From Adiantum capillus-veneris (Eukaryota > Streptophyta > Polypodiopsida > Polypodiales > Pteridaceae): a DNA stretch of 64,000 nt. Numbering within the stretch: position 1 is the first letter of the stretch; the number at the start of each line of letters is the position of its first letter. The translations under genes and the position numbers were made by a program. The stretch is taken from NCBI GenBank assembly GCA_014529385.2, contig CM043968.1, positions 8,290,648-8,354,647 of the forward strand. Direction: 5' to 3'. Under the pieces are notes generated by a model. The model ran no database searches. It had not been told where the DNA came from and worked only from the letters and a program-made list of their open reading frames with translations. Positions 1 to 10,526 of this stretch are shown here, piece by piece.

Positions 1-449
1 ATGTCAAGGTACTTCCACAATTCTATATCTCATCGGTCACCTTGGCCCTCCAAGGCTAGAGACATAAATTTATAGACATCCTTCTTACCCATTTTTGGAG
101 GGAAGTTGCTAAAAAGCTTAATAACAAGGGCATTGGCATACAGCCCAACTTTGGGACTATAGCAGGAGTTGCCGGAGAGGAACAAAGCAACTAACTCTCC
201 AGTTCAACCTCAGTGGGAAAAAAGTTTACAGATCAGCATAGCCCGTGAGTAGCCTAACATATGGTATCTACCAAACTACAAATCCAAGTTCAAGTGGATA
301 GCTTGGTGGTGGCCAATGAATAGACATTTCCTAAAACTACAAACTTAAGGATGTATACCTCACCCATATGGCCTCAAAGGATTGGTTCTTCCCGCTTAAC
401 AAGCAATTGGGCTTAAACTGACGAGGCTCAAGATGGGAGACGTACAGTC

Positions 450-847
450 ATGAAGAATACGGAACCCTCGATATTGAGGCCGCATGGGACAAAAGTTTTC
501 TTATGGAAGGTACTTCGGGGAGCCATGTCGACTGGAGTGAAGTTCTTGCCATGAAAATTGGTATAGATAGATGCTTGCAATACAAAATGTCTTGTGAAGA
601 CCTCCCTCACCTTTTCAAGGAGTGCCTGACCATATGTGGCCTTGTAGGAAAGATCTGCAAATGGGTCCAAAGAACCTGGAAAATAGGATTCTTCAAGAAC
701 AATCTCTTCATGGGAGGGAAGGTGTTCAAGAGCCATGCACTGCTCATCGCTATGCAAGTCATGAGATATTACTACTTCAAAGACATTTGGAAGGCAAGGA
801 ATTGTGGAATCTTTGAGAGCTCCATGGAAAAAGCTAAGTTCTCGTAG
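450..847 (+). pseudogene. zf-RVT-like relic, unit F1
   Basis: Same frameshifted form as the reference copy; no private damage seen. Confidence 0.5.
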
Positions 848-1149
848 ATAGTCCAAGATAACAGGATACTTCTCAAATTGGAAAACAAAGAAACTCTAAA
901 GGGTGGCCTAAAACCATGGATGCTACAATGACACACTTGCATGGGTGAAAAGGTGGGCTTTTCCATTGTGTGGGGTAGCAACACCTTCATATGATGTATC
1001 TTTGATCCTTTTAAGGAGTCATGCCTCATCACGAGCATGGCAAGAACTCGTAATTTTTTGGCTTCATCAATATAACCTACTCACCATTGGGAATTTAGCC
1101 ATTAGAACAAAAGGATAAAAGCCGTGCACTTGCAAATTATCATGACTTT

Positions 1150-1519
1150 GCCTTCTCTTCCTTATTGTCATTGCAATTGTTTAAGTTGATTTATAGATTG
1201 AGGGGAGAAGCTTGTTCTTTAAAGGTTTTATGGTGGACTCGACAATATGGTGTGTACAAGTACTACGAGTAGCGTACTCAACAAAATCGAATGATTCACA
1301 AACATATAGAACACCGAAAATGAAAAATCATTTGGCTTCTCGTCCTTAAAATCATTGCAATTGCATCGTTGGTTTTATACACTAAGGAGAGAATCTTATG
1401 CTTTAAAAGGTTTTTTGGTGGACTCAATAATATAATGTGTACAACTGCTTTGAGTAGCATCCTAAACAAAATCAAATGATTCACAAATAGTTGGAACATC
1501 AAGAATGAAAAATCATTTC
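1150..1519 (+). repeat. Internal 184 bp direct duplication, unit F1
   Basis: Copy A ends and copy B begins near 1333/1334; CATTGCAATTG recurs at 1169 and 1353, a spacing of 184 bases. Confidence 0.85.
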
Positions 1520-1597
1520 ATGCCGCACTAAGAAGTAACTAAGGTGTCCTAATTGTATAGACGTATTTAGATTTCAATCAACATGCATGGCATTAGG

Positions 1598-1600
<3 letters not shown>

Positions 1601-1677
<77 letters not shown>
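1601..1677 (+). repeat. Compound microsatellite F1, (TC)17(AC)21
   Basis: Uninterrupted; lies between GGTAA and AAAAGAGCAACAAC flanks common to the array. Confidence 0.95.
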
Positions 1678-1682
<5 letters not shown>

Positions 1683-2247
1683 AGCAACAACAATATCGGT
1701 ATCTACAACAAAAGACTTATCCTTATTGCTTTTGGGTTTTCCTTTGTCATCCTTGGTGGAAGTAATCTATGGTAAGGTTGATCTGGAATCCATGTACTCT
1801 TTGCTAGTAGGTTCTTCAAATTTTGTGAAAGGGAGTCACTTGTTTGATTTTGTAGTTAAATTCAATGAGCTTATTGTATATATGATGCTTTGAGTGCAGC
1901 TTATGGTGGAATCTCTAAAGATTTCACATAATGGGAAGAGAGTAGACCAAGTAGTAGAGTAGTAGTAGTAATAGGCCTTCTCAAAGATGCAAAATATTGA
2001 CACTATAATGATGAGGTGAATAGTTTATTATCACGTTTGTCTCATGATCATTGCCATTTACAAAGCAAATATCATGGATTTCTATTTTCTTCCTTCTAAT
2101 CATCACAATTTTATAAGAGAGAATCTAGTTTTTACATTGAGGATAAAAGCCTTAGAACCGCTCATTGGGCCGTTCAAACCTTGGGGACACCATAGAATAG
2201 CTTACTTGAAAATGCAGCAAAGCAATAAAACGTTGGAATGGGGAGAG

Positions 2248-2695
2248 ATGTCAAGGTACTTCCACAATTCTATATCTCATCGGTCACCTTGGCCCTCCAA
2301 GGCTAGAGACATAAATTTATAGACATCCTTCTTACCCATTTTTGGAGGGAAGTTGCTAAAAAGCTTAATAACAAGGGCATTGGCATACAGCCCAACTTTG
2401 GGACTATAGCAGGAGTTGCCGGAGAGGAACAAAGCAACTAACTCTCCAGTTCAACCTCGGGGGAAAAAAGTTTACAGATCAGCATAGCCCGTGAGTAGCC
2501 TAACATATGGTATCTACCAAACTACAAATCCAAGTTCAAGTGGATAGCTTGGTGGTGGCCAATGAATAGACATTTCCTAAAACTACAAACTTAAGGATGT
2601 ATACCTCACCCATATGGCCTCAAAGGATTGGTTCTTCCCGCTTAACAAGCAATTGGGCTTAAACTGACGAGGCTCAAGATGGGAGACGTACAGTC
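2248..2695 (+). other. Unrecognised first segment of the unit (reference copy)
   Basis: About 450 bp with no long open frame on the forward strand after the stop at 4566 or its equivalent at 2320, and no recognisable domain, RNA gene or promoter. A short G-run followed by A-run (GGGGGAAAAAAG near 2459) varies by one or two bases between copies, making it a useful marker. The segment is otherwise highly conserved between copies. Confidence 0.6.
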
Positions 2696-3174
2696 ATGAA
2701 GAATACGGAACCCTCGATATTGAGGCCGCATGGGACAAAAGTTTTCTTATGGAAGGTACTTCGGGGAGCCATGTCGACTGGAGTGAAGTTCTTGCCATGA
2801 AAATTGGTATAGATAGATGCTTGCAATACAAAATGTCTTGTGAAGACCTCCCTCACCTTTTCAAGGAGTGCCTGACCATATGTGGCCTTGTAGGAAAGAT
2901 CTGCAAATGGGTCCAAAGAACCTGGAAAATAGGATTCTTCAAGAACAATCTCTTCATGGGAGGGAAGGTGTTCAAGAGCCATGCACTGCTCATCGCTATG
3001 CAAGTCATGAGATATTACTACTTCAAAGACATTTGGAAGGCAAGGAATTGTGGAATCTTTGAGAGCTCCATGGAAAAAGCTAAGTTCTCGTAGATAGTCC
3101 AAGATAACAGGATACTTCTCAAATTGGAAAACAAAGAAACTCTAAAGGGTGGCCTAAAACCATGGATGCTACAA
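2696..3174 (+). pseudogene. Relic of a zf-RVT-like domain of a plant non-LTR retrotransposon (reference copy)
   Basis: Seen: two forward frames together look like the zinc-binding domain that follows reverse transcriptase in plant LINE-type elements. The first frame, beginning at the ATG at 2696, contains KVFLWKVLRGAMSTG, like the family's FLWK...GAL-T entry motif. After a phase shift near 2785, the second frame (2749-3093) has RCLQYKMSCEDLPHLFKEC, like the family's C-x2-C...HLF-x2-C pattern with the second cysteine replaced by tyrosine, then ICKWV, and about 50 residues on DIWKARNCGIFE, like the family's IWKxRNxxIF ending. In-frame similarity may continue past the TAG at 3091 to about 3174. 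The frameshift, altered zinc ligand and stop make it non-functional. The family assignment rests on motif recall, not a search. The antisense open frame is regarded as a shadow. Confidence 0.55.
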
Positions 3175-3394
3175 TGACACACTTGCATGGGTGAAAGGTG
3201 GGCTTTTCCATTGTGTGGGGTAGCAACACCTTCATATGATGTATCTTTGATCCTTTTAAGGAGTCATGCCTCATCACGAGCATGGCAAGAACTCGTAATT
3301 TTTTGGCTTCATCAATATAACCTACTCACCATTGGGAATTTAGCCATTAGAACAAAAGGATAAAAGCCGTGCACTTGCAAATTATCATGACTTT
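3175..3394 (+). other. Unrecognised spacer between relic and internal duplication (reference copy)
   Basis: About 220 bp without a convincing frame or RNA. It includes the TTCATATGATGTATC stretch, where three other units have lost different numbers of bases. Confidence 0.55.
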
Positions 3395-3763
3395 GCCTTC
3401 TCTTCCTTATTGTCATTGCAATTGTTTAAGTTGATTTATAGATTGAGGGGAGAAGCTTGTTCTTTAAAGGTTTTATGGTGGACTCGACAATATGGTGTGT
3501 ACAAGTACTACGAGTAGCATACTCAACAAAATCGAATGATTCACAAACATATAGAACACCGAAAATGAAAAATCATTTTGCTTCTCGTCCTTAAAATCAT
3601 TGCAATTGCATCGTTGGTTTTATACATTAAGGAGAGAATCTTATGCTTTAAAAGGTTTTTTGGTGGACTCAATAATATAATGTGTACAACTGCTTTGAGT
3701 AGCATCCTAAACAAAATCAAATGATTCACAAATAGTTGGAACATCAAGAATGAAAAATCATTT
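3395..3763 (+). repeat. Internal 184 bp direct duplication, copies A and B (reference copy)
   Basis: Copy A (3395-3578) and copy B (3579-3763) lie end to end. Both run from GCTTCTC or GCCTTCTC through CATTGCAATTG, TTTAAAGG or its variant, GGTGGACTC, TGTGTACAA, GAATGATTCACAAA or AAATGATTCACAAA, and end in GAAAAATCATTT. Identity is roughly 70-75 percent by eye. Every full unit has the pair; the two short units lack it. It arose before the 2.25 kb array was amplified, because A and B differ far more than the units do. Confidence 0.85.
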
Positions 3764-3842
3764 CATGCCGCACTAAGAAGTAACTAAGGTGTCCTAATTG
3801 TATAGACGTATTTAGATTTCAATCAACATGCATGGCATTAGG

Positions 3843-3845
<3 letters not shown>

Positions 3846-3922
<77 letters not shown>
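3846..3922 (+). repeat. Compound microsatellite F2, (TC)18(AC)20
   Basis: Uninterrupted; followed by six A instead of the usual five. Confidence 0.95.
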
Positions 3923-3926
<4 letters not shown>

Positions 3927-4139
3927 AGAGCAACAACAATATCGGTATCTACAACAAAAGACTTATCCTTATTGCTTTTGGGTTTTCCTTTGTCATCCTT
4001 GGTGGAAGTAATCTATGGTAAGGTTGATCTGGAATCCATGTACTCTTTGCTAGTAGGTTCTTCAAATTTTGTGAAAGGGAGTCACTTGTTTGATTTTGTA
4101 GTTAAATTCAATGAGCTTATTGTATATATGATGCTTTGA
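3923..4139 (+). other. Open stretch after the AC tract, unrecognised (reference copy)
   Basis: The TC/AC tract can be read through into about 70 codons ending at TGA 4137-4139, including SLVEVIYGKVDLESMYSLL and LFDFVVKFNELIVYMML. No domain is recognised. The equivalent in unit F9 lacks this stop and stays open about 26 codons longer, but the differences there change many residues, so selection on a protein is not evident. Not called as a gene. Confidence 0.4.
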
Positions 4140-4196
4140 GTGCAGCTTATGGTGGAATCTCTAAAGATTTCACATAATGGGAAGAGAGTAGACCAA

Positions 4197-4220
4197 GTAG
4201 TAGAGTAGTAGTAGTAATAG
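4197..4220 (+). repeat. TAG-rich run (reference copy)
   Basis: Imperfect TAG triplets after GACCAAG. Copies vary by a triplet, for example two fewer bases of pattern in F9 near 49260 and one triplet fewer in R13 near 39958. Confidence 0.6.
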
Positions 4221-4289
4221 GCCTTCTCAAAGATGCAAAATATTGACACTATAATGATGAGGTGAATAGTTTATTATCACGTTTGTCTC

Positions 4290-4568
4290 ATGATCATTGC
4301 CATTTACAAAGCAAATATCATGGATTTCTATTTTCTTCCTTCTAATCATCACAATTTTATAAGAGAGAATCTAGTTTTTACATTGAGGATAAAAGCCTTA
4401 GAACCGCTCATTGGGCCGTTCAAACCTTGGGGACACCATAGAATAGCTTACTTGAAAATGCAGCAAAGCAATAAAACGTTGGAATGGGGAGAGATGTCAA
4501 GGTACTTCCACAATTCTATATCTCATCGGTCACCTTGGCCCTCCAAGGCTAGAGACATAAATTTATAG
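4290..4568 (+). other. 92-codon conserved open frame, unrecognised (reference copy)
   Basis: Starts MIIAIYKANIMDFYFLPS and crosses the arbitrary unit boundary. It is present unchanged in most units, but that is expected from array homogeneity. It is broken by one-base losses in F7 and by other changes in R4, R5 and R10. No domain recognised, no evident promoter, and nothing suggests it is translated. Confidence 0.35.
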
Positions 4569-4941
4569 ACATCCTTCTTACCCATTTTTGGAGGGAAGTT
4601 GCTAAAAAGCTTAATAACAAGGGCATTGGCATACAGCCCAACTTTGGGACTATAGCAGGAGTTGCCGGAGAGGAACAAAGCAACTAACTCTCCAGTTCAA
4701 CCTCGGGGGAAAAAAGTTTACAGATCAGCATAGCCCGTGAGTAGCCTAACATATGGTATCTACCAAACTACAAATCCAAGTTCAAGTGGATAGCTTGGTG
4801 GTGGCCAATGAATAGACATTTCCTAAAACTACAAACTTAAGGATGTATACCTCACCCATATGGCCTCAAAGGATTGGTTCTTCCCGCTTAACAAGCAATT
4901 GGGCTTAAACTGACGAGGCTCAAGATGGGAGACGTACAGTC

Positions 4942-5339
4942 ATGAAGAATACGGAACCCTCGATATTGAGGCCGCATGGGACAAAAGTTTTCTTATGGAA
5001 GGTACTTCGGGGAGCCATGTCGACTGGAGTGAAGTTCTTGCCATGAAAATTGGTATAGATAGATGCTTGCAATACAAAATGTCTTGTGAAGACCTCCCTC
5101 ACCTTTTCAAGGAGTGCCTGACCATATGTGGCCTTGTAGGAAAGATCTGCAAATGGGTCCAAAGAACCTGGAAAATAGGATTCTTCAAGAACAATCTCTT
5201 CATGGGAGGGAAGGTGTTCAAGAGCCATGCACTGCTCATCGCTATGCAAGTCATGAGATATTACTACTTCAAAGACATTTGGAAGGCAAGGAATTGTGGA
5301 ATCTTTGAGAGCTCCATGGAAAAAGCTAAGTTCTCGTAG
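4942..5339 (+). pseudogene. zf-RVT-like relic, unit F3
   Basis: Identical by eye in both frames to the copy in F2. Confidence 0.5.
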
Positions 5340-6088
5340 ATAGTCCAAGATAACAGGATACTTCTCAAATTGGAAAACAAAGAAACTCTAAAGGGTGGCC
5401 TAAAACCATGGATGCTACAATGACACACTTGCATGGGTGAAAAGGTGGGCTTTTCCATTGTGTGGGGTAGCAACACCTTCATATGATGTATCTTTGATCC
5501 TTTTAAGGAGTCATGCCTCATCACGAGCATGGCAAGAACTCGTAATTTTTTGGCTTCATCAATATAACCTACTCACCATTGGGAATTTAGCCATTAGAAC
5601 AAAAGGATAAAAGCCGTGCACTTGCAAATTATCATGACTTTGCCTTCTCTTCCTTATTGTCATTGCAATTGTTTAAGTTGATTTATAGATTGAGGGGAGA
5701 AGCTTGTTCTTTAAAGGTTTTATGGTGGACTCGACAATATGGTGTGTACAAGTACTACGAGTAGCGTACTCAACAAAATCGAATGATTCACAAACATATA
5801 GAACACCGAAAATGAAAAATCATTTGCTTCTCGTCCTTAAAATCATTGCAATTGCATCGTTGGTTTTATACATTAAGGAGAGAATCTTATGCTTTAAAAG
5901 GTTTTTTGGTGGACTCAATAATATAATGTGTACAACTGCTTTGAGTAGCATCCTAAACAAAATCAAATGATTCACAAATAGTTGGAACATCAAGAATGAA
6001 AAATCATTTCATGCCGCACTAAGAAGTAACTAAGGTGTCCTAATTGTATAGACGTATTTAGATTTCAATCAACATGCATGGCATTAGG

Positions 6089-6091
<3 letters not shown>

Positions 6092-6172
<81 letters not shown>
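6092..6172 (+). repeat. Compound microsatellite F3, (TC)21(AC)19
   Basis: Uninterrupted. Confidence 0.95.
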
Positions 6173-6177
<5 letters not shown>

Positions 6178-7189
6178 AGCAACAACAATATCGGTATCTA
6201 CAACAAAAGACTTATCCTTATTGCTTTTGGGTTTTCCTTTGTCATCCTTGGTGGAAGTAATCTATGGTAAGGTTGATCTGGAATCCATGTACTCTTTGCT
6301 AGTAGGTTCTTCAAATTTTGTGAAAGGGAGTCACTTGTTTGATTTTGTAGTTAAATTCAATGAGCTTATTGTATATATGATGCTTTGAGTGCAGCTTATG
6401 GTGGAATCTCTAAAGATTTCACATAATGGGAAGAGAGTAGACCAAGTAGTAGAGTAGTAGTAGTAATAGGCCTTCTCAAAGATGCAAAATATTGACACTA
6501 TAATGATGAGGTGAATAGTTTATTATCACGTTTGTCTCATGATCATTGCCATTTACAAAGCAAATATCATGGATTTCTATTTTCTTCCTTCTAATCATCA
6601 CAATTTTATAAGAGAGAATCTAGTTTTTACATTGAGGATAAAAGCCTTAGAACCGCTCATTGGGCCGTTCAAACCTTGGGGACACCATAGAATAGCTTAC
6701 TTGAAAATGCAGCAAAGCAATAAAACGTTGGAATGGGGAGAGATGTCAAGGTACTTCCACAATTCTATATCTCATCGGTCACCTTGGCCCTCCAAGGCTA
6801 GAGACATAAATTTATAGACATCCTTCTTACCCATTTTTGGAGGGAAGTTGCTAAAAAGCTTAATAACAAGGGCATTGGCATACAGCCCAACTTTGGGACT
6901 ATAGCAGGAGTTGCCGGAGAGGAACAAAGCAACTAACTCTCCAGTTCAACCCAGGGGAAAAAAGTTTACAGATCAGCATAGCCCGTGAGTAGCCTAACAT
7001 ATGGTATCTACCAAACTACAAATCCAAGTTCAAGTGGATAGCTTGGTGGTGGCCAATGAATAGACATTTCCTAAAACTACAAACTTAAGGATGTATACCT
7101 CACCCATATGGCCTCAAAGGATTGGTTCTTCCCGCTTAACAAGCAATTGGGCTTAAACTGACGAGGCTCAAGATGGGAGACGTACAGTC

Positions 7190-7587
7190 ATGAAGAATAC
7201 GGAACCCTCGATATTGAGGCCGCATGGGACAAAAGTTTTCTTATGGAAGGTACTTCGGGGAGCCATGTCGACTGGAGTGAAGTTCTTGCCATGAAAATTG
7301 GTATAGATAGATGCTTGCAATACAAAATGTCTTGTGAAGACCTCCCTCACCTTTTCAAGGAGTGCCTGACCATATGTGGCCTTGTAGGAAAGATCTGCAA
7401 ATGGGTCCAAAGAACCTGGAAAATAGGATTCTTCAAGAACAATCTCTTCATGGGAGGGAAGGTGTTCAAGAGCCATGCACTGCTCATCGCTATGCAAGTC
7501 ATGAGATATTACTACTTCAAAGACATTTGGAAGGCAAGGAATTGTGGAATCTTTGAGAGCTCCATGGAAAAAGCTAAGTTCTCGTAG
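7190..7587 (+). pseudogene. zf-RVT-like relic, unit F4
   Basis: Intact relative to F2, although this unit has deletions downstream. Confidence 0.5.
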
Positions 7588-8326
7588 ATAGTCCAAGATA
7601 ACAGGATACTTCTCAAATTGGAAAACAAAGAAACTCTAAAGGGTGGCCTAAAACCATGGATGCTACAATGACACACTTGCATGGGTGAAAAGGTGGGCTT
7701 TTCCATTGTGTGGGGTAGCAACACCTTCATTGATGATCCATTTTAAGGAGTCATGCCTCATCACGAGCATGGCAAGAACTCGTAATTTTTTGGCTTCATC
7801 AATATAACCTACTCACCATTGGGAATTTAGCCATTAGAACAAAAGGATAAAAGCCGTGCACTTGCAAATTATCATGACTTTGCCTTCTCTTCCTTATTGT
7901 CATTGCAATTGTTTAAGTTGATTTATAGATTGAGGGGAGAAGCTTGTTCTTTAAAGGTTTTCTGGTGGACTCGACAATATGGTGTGTACAAAACTACGAG
8001 TAGCATACTCAACAAAAGAATGATTCACAAACATATAGAACACCGAAAATGAAAAATCATTTGCTTCTCGTCCTTAAAATCATTGCAATTGCATCGTTGG
8101 TTTTATACATAAGGAGAGAATCTTATGCTTTAAAGGTTTTTTGGTGGACTCAATAATATAATGTGTACAACTGCTTTGAGTAGCATCCTAAACAAAATCA
8201 AATGATTCACAAATAGTTGGAACATCAAGAATGAAAAATCATTTCATGCCGCACTAAGAAGTAACTAAGGTGTCCTAATTGTATAGACGTATTTAGATTT
8301 CAATCAACATGCATGGCATTAGGTAA

Positions 8327-8332
8327 TCTCTT

Positions 8333-8406
<74 letters not shown>

Positions 8407-8409
8407 ACA
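8327..8409 (+). repeat. Compound microsatellite F4, interrupted
   Basis: Interrupted by TCTTCT and CTCCTC in the TC half and by ACAAACAC in the AC half; the flank also differs (CAACATCGG). Confidence 0.95.
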
Positions 8410-8979
8410 AAAAGAGCAACAACAACATCGGTATCTACAACAAAAGACTTATCCTTATTGCTTTTGGGTTTTCCTTTGTCATCCTTGGTGGAAGTAATCT
8501 ATGGTAAGGTTGATCTGGAATCCATGTACTCTTTGCTAGTAGGTTCTTCAAATTTTGTGAAAGGGAGTCACTTGTTTGATTTTGTAGTTAAATTCAATGA
8601 GCTTATTGTATATATGATGCTTTGAGTGCAGCTTATGGTGGAATCTCTAAAGATTTCACATAATGGGAAGAGAGTAGACCAAGTAGTAGAGTAGTAGTAG
8701 TAATAGGCCTTCTCAAAGATGCAAAATATTGACACTATAATGATGAGGTGAATAGTTTATTATCACGTTTGTCTCATGATCATTGCCATTTACAAAGCAA
8801 ATATCATGGATTTCTATTTTCTTCCTTCTAATCATCACAATTTTATAAGAGAGAATCTAGTTTTTACATTGAGGATAAAAGCCTTAGAACCGCTCATTGG
8901 GCCGTTCAAACCTTGGGGACACCATAGAATAGCTTACTTGAAAATGCAGCAAAGCAATAAAACGTTGGAATGGGGAGAG

Positions 8980-9758
8980 ATGTCAAGGTACTTCCACAAT
9001 TCTATATCTCATCGGTCACCTTGGCCCTCCAAGGCTAGAGACATAAATTTATAGACATCCTTCTTACCCATTTTTGGAGGAAGTTGCTAAAAAGCTTAAT
9101 AACAAGGGCATTGGCATACATCCCAACTTTGGGACTATAGCAGGAGTTGCCGGAGAGGAACAAAGCAACTAACTCTCCAGTTCAACCTCAGTGGGAAAAA
9201 AGTTTACAGATCAGCATAGCCCGTGAGTAGCCTAACATATGGTATCTACCAAACTACAAATCCAAGTTCAAGTGGATAGCTTGGTGGTGGCCAATGAATA
9301 GACATTTCCTAAAACTACAAACTTAAGGATGTATACCTCACCCATATGGCCTCAAAGGATTGGTTCTTCCCGCTTAACAAGCAATTGGGCTTAAACTGAC
9401 GAGGCTCAAGATGGGAGACGTACAGTCATGAAGAATACGGAACCCTCGATATTGAGGCCGCATGGGACAAAAGTTTTCTTATGGAAGGTACTCGGGGAGC
9501 CATGTCGACTGGAGTGAAGTTCTTGCCATGAAAATTGGTATAGATAGATGCTTGCAATACAAAATGTCTTGTGAAGACCTCCCTCACCTTTTCAAGGAGT
9601 GCCTGACGATATGTGGCCTTGTAGGAAAGATCTGCAAATGGGTCCAAAGAACTCTGGAAAATAGATTCTTCAAGAACAATCTCTTCATGGGAGGAAGGTG
9701 TTCAGAGCCATGCACTGCTCATCGCTATGCAAGTCATGAGATATTACTACTTCAAAGA
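8980..9758 (+). repeat. Unit F5, partial (779 bp) ending at fold-back
   Basis: Contains unit positions 1 to about 779 and then mirrors itself. One-base losses and gains become frequent from about 9070 (GGAGGAAG for GGAGGGAAG; TACTCGGGG for TACTTCGGGG; ACTCTGGAAAATAGATTC for ACCTGGAAAATAGGATTC). Confidence 0.9.
9428..9758 (+). pseudogene. zf-RVT-like relic, unit F5, truncated
   Basis: Cut by the fold-back just before the WKARN-like motif. Extra one-base changes near 9491, 9652-9665 and 9693-9706 add frame breaks. Confidence 0.5.
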
Positions 9759-9778
9759 CATTTGAAGTAGTAATATCT
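9739..9778. repeat. Fold-back palindrome at orientation switch 1
   Basis: AGATATTACTACTTC at 9739-9753 and GAAGTAGTAATATCT at 9764-9778 are exact reverse complements around the 10-base loop AAAGACATTT. The arms continue outward as imperfect inverted repeats for kilobases because the whole array reverses here. The centre is about 9758.5. Confidence 0.95.
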
Positions 9779-10082
9779 CATGGATTGCATGCGATGAGCA
9801 GTGGATGGCTCTGAAACCTTCCCTCCCATGAAGAGAGTGTTCTTGAAGAATCCTCTTTGCTGGTTCTGGACCCATTTGCAGATCTTTACTACAAGGCCCA
9901 CATATGGTCAGGCACTCATTGAAGGTGAGTGAGGTCTTCCAAGGACATTTTGTATTGCAAGCATCTATTTTACCAATTTTCATGGCAAGAACTTCACTCC
10001 AGTGACATGGCTCCGAAGTTACTTCCATAAGAAAACTTTTGTCCCATGCGGCCTCAATATCGAGGGTTCCTTATATTCTTTG
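9759..10082 (-). pseudogene. zf-RVT-like relic, unit R0, truncated and heavily altered
   Basis: Mirror image of the F5 relic, with dense substitutions; the starting ATG equivalent is changed (TTTGACTG at 10080). A 93-codon minus-strand frame here is a by-product of the indels. Confidence 0.45.
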
Positions 10083-10526
10083 ACTGTACGTCTCCATCTT
10101 GAGCCTCGTCAGTTTAAGCCAATTGCTTGTTAAGGGGAAGAACCAATCCTTTGAGGCCATATGGGTGAGGTATACATCCTCTTAAGTTTGTAGTTTTAGG
10201 AAATGTCTATTCATTGGCCACCACCAAGCTATCCACTTGAACTTGGATTTGTAGTTTGGTAGATACCATATGTTAGGCTACTCAGGGCTATGCTGATCTG
10301 TAAACTTTTTTCCCCCATGAGGTTGAACTGGAGAGTTAGTTGCTTTGTTCCTCTCCGGCAACTCCTGCTTAGTCCCAAGTTGGGCTGTATGCCAATGCCC
10401 TTGTTATTAAGCTTTTTAGCAACTTCCCTCCAAAAATGGGTAAGAAGGTGTCTATAAATTTATGTCTCTAGCCTTGGAGGGCCAAGGTGACCGATGAGAT
10501 ATAGAATTGTGGAAGTACCTTGACAT
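9759..10526 (-). repeat. Unit R0, partial (768 bp), strongly altered
   Basis: Mirror copy of F5. It has many substitutions and indels in 9780-10140 (for example CTCATGGATTGCATGCG for CTCATGACTTGCATAGCG), far above the level in clean units, and is cleaner after about 10200. Confidence 0.9.

Larger units (their letters stand above)
1..2247 (+). repeat. Unit F1 (2,247 bp)
   Basis: First unit in the window; it begins in the middle of a longer open frame that is cut by the window edge. The relic lies at 450-847 and the microsatellite at 1601-1677. It has the CAGTGGGAAAA variant near 210 where F2 and F3 have CGGGGGAAAA. Confidence 0.9.
2248..4493 (+). repeat. Unit F2 (2,246 bp), reference copy
   Basis: Clean full copy used as the reference for the internal map: unrecognised 2248-2695, zf-RVT-like relic 2696-3093 with a faint continuation to about 3174, unrecognised 3175-3394, internal duplication 3395-3763, microsatellite 3846-3922, TAG-rich run near 4197-4220, and a 92-codon frame starting at 4290. 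One SalI site (GTCGAC) and two HindIII sites (AAGCTT) are expected per clean unit. Confidence 0.95.
4494..6742 (+). repeat. Unit F3 (2,249 bp)
   Basis: Clean copy, relic at 4942-5339 and microsatellite at 6092-6172. The three-base length gain over F2 lies mainly in the microsatellite. Confidence 0.95.
6743..8979 (+). repeat. Unit F4 (2,237 bp), small deletions
   Basis: Relic at 7190-7587 intact as in F2. Near 7729-7743 about 11 bases are missing from the CATATGATGTATC region, and several one- or two-base losses occur at 7990-8110. The microsatellite (8327-8409) is interrupted in both halves. Confidence 0.9.
1..9758 (+). repeat. Array block 1, forward orientation
   Basis: Four full units and one partial unit head to tail. 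Boundaries used here are set at the recurring ATGTCAAGGTACTTCC landmark (1, 2248, 4494, 6743, 8980), an arbitrary phase chosen because the window begins there. Away from the microsatellites the first three copies are nearly identical by eye. Indels begin to accumulate from about 9070 towards the fold-back at 9758. Confidence 0.95.

Noticed and set aside
2160-2190. Possible RNA polymerase III B box (GTTCAAACC)
   Set aside because: No matching A box at a suitable distance, no T-run terminator and no tRNA-like fold seen; a chance match is likely.
2674-3102. Minus-strand 142-codon open frame, present in most units, as a gene
   Set aside because: It lies exactly antisense to the relic whose motifs are recognisable on the other strand. 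Its conservation follows from array homogeneity, it is broken in several copies, and no domain is recognised.
5704-5970. 88-codon frame across the internal duplication
   Set aside because: Present only where a one-base difference keeps it open (F3, F6, R1); absent from other copies and without recognisable domains.
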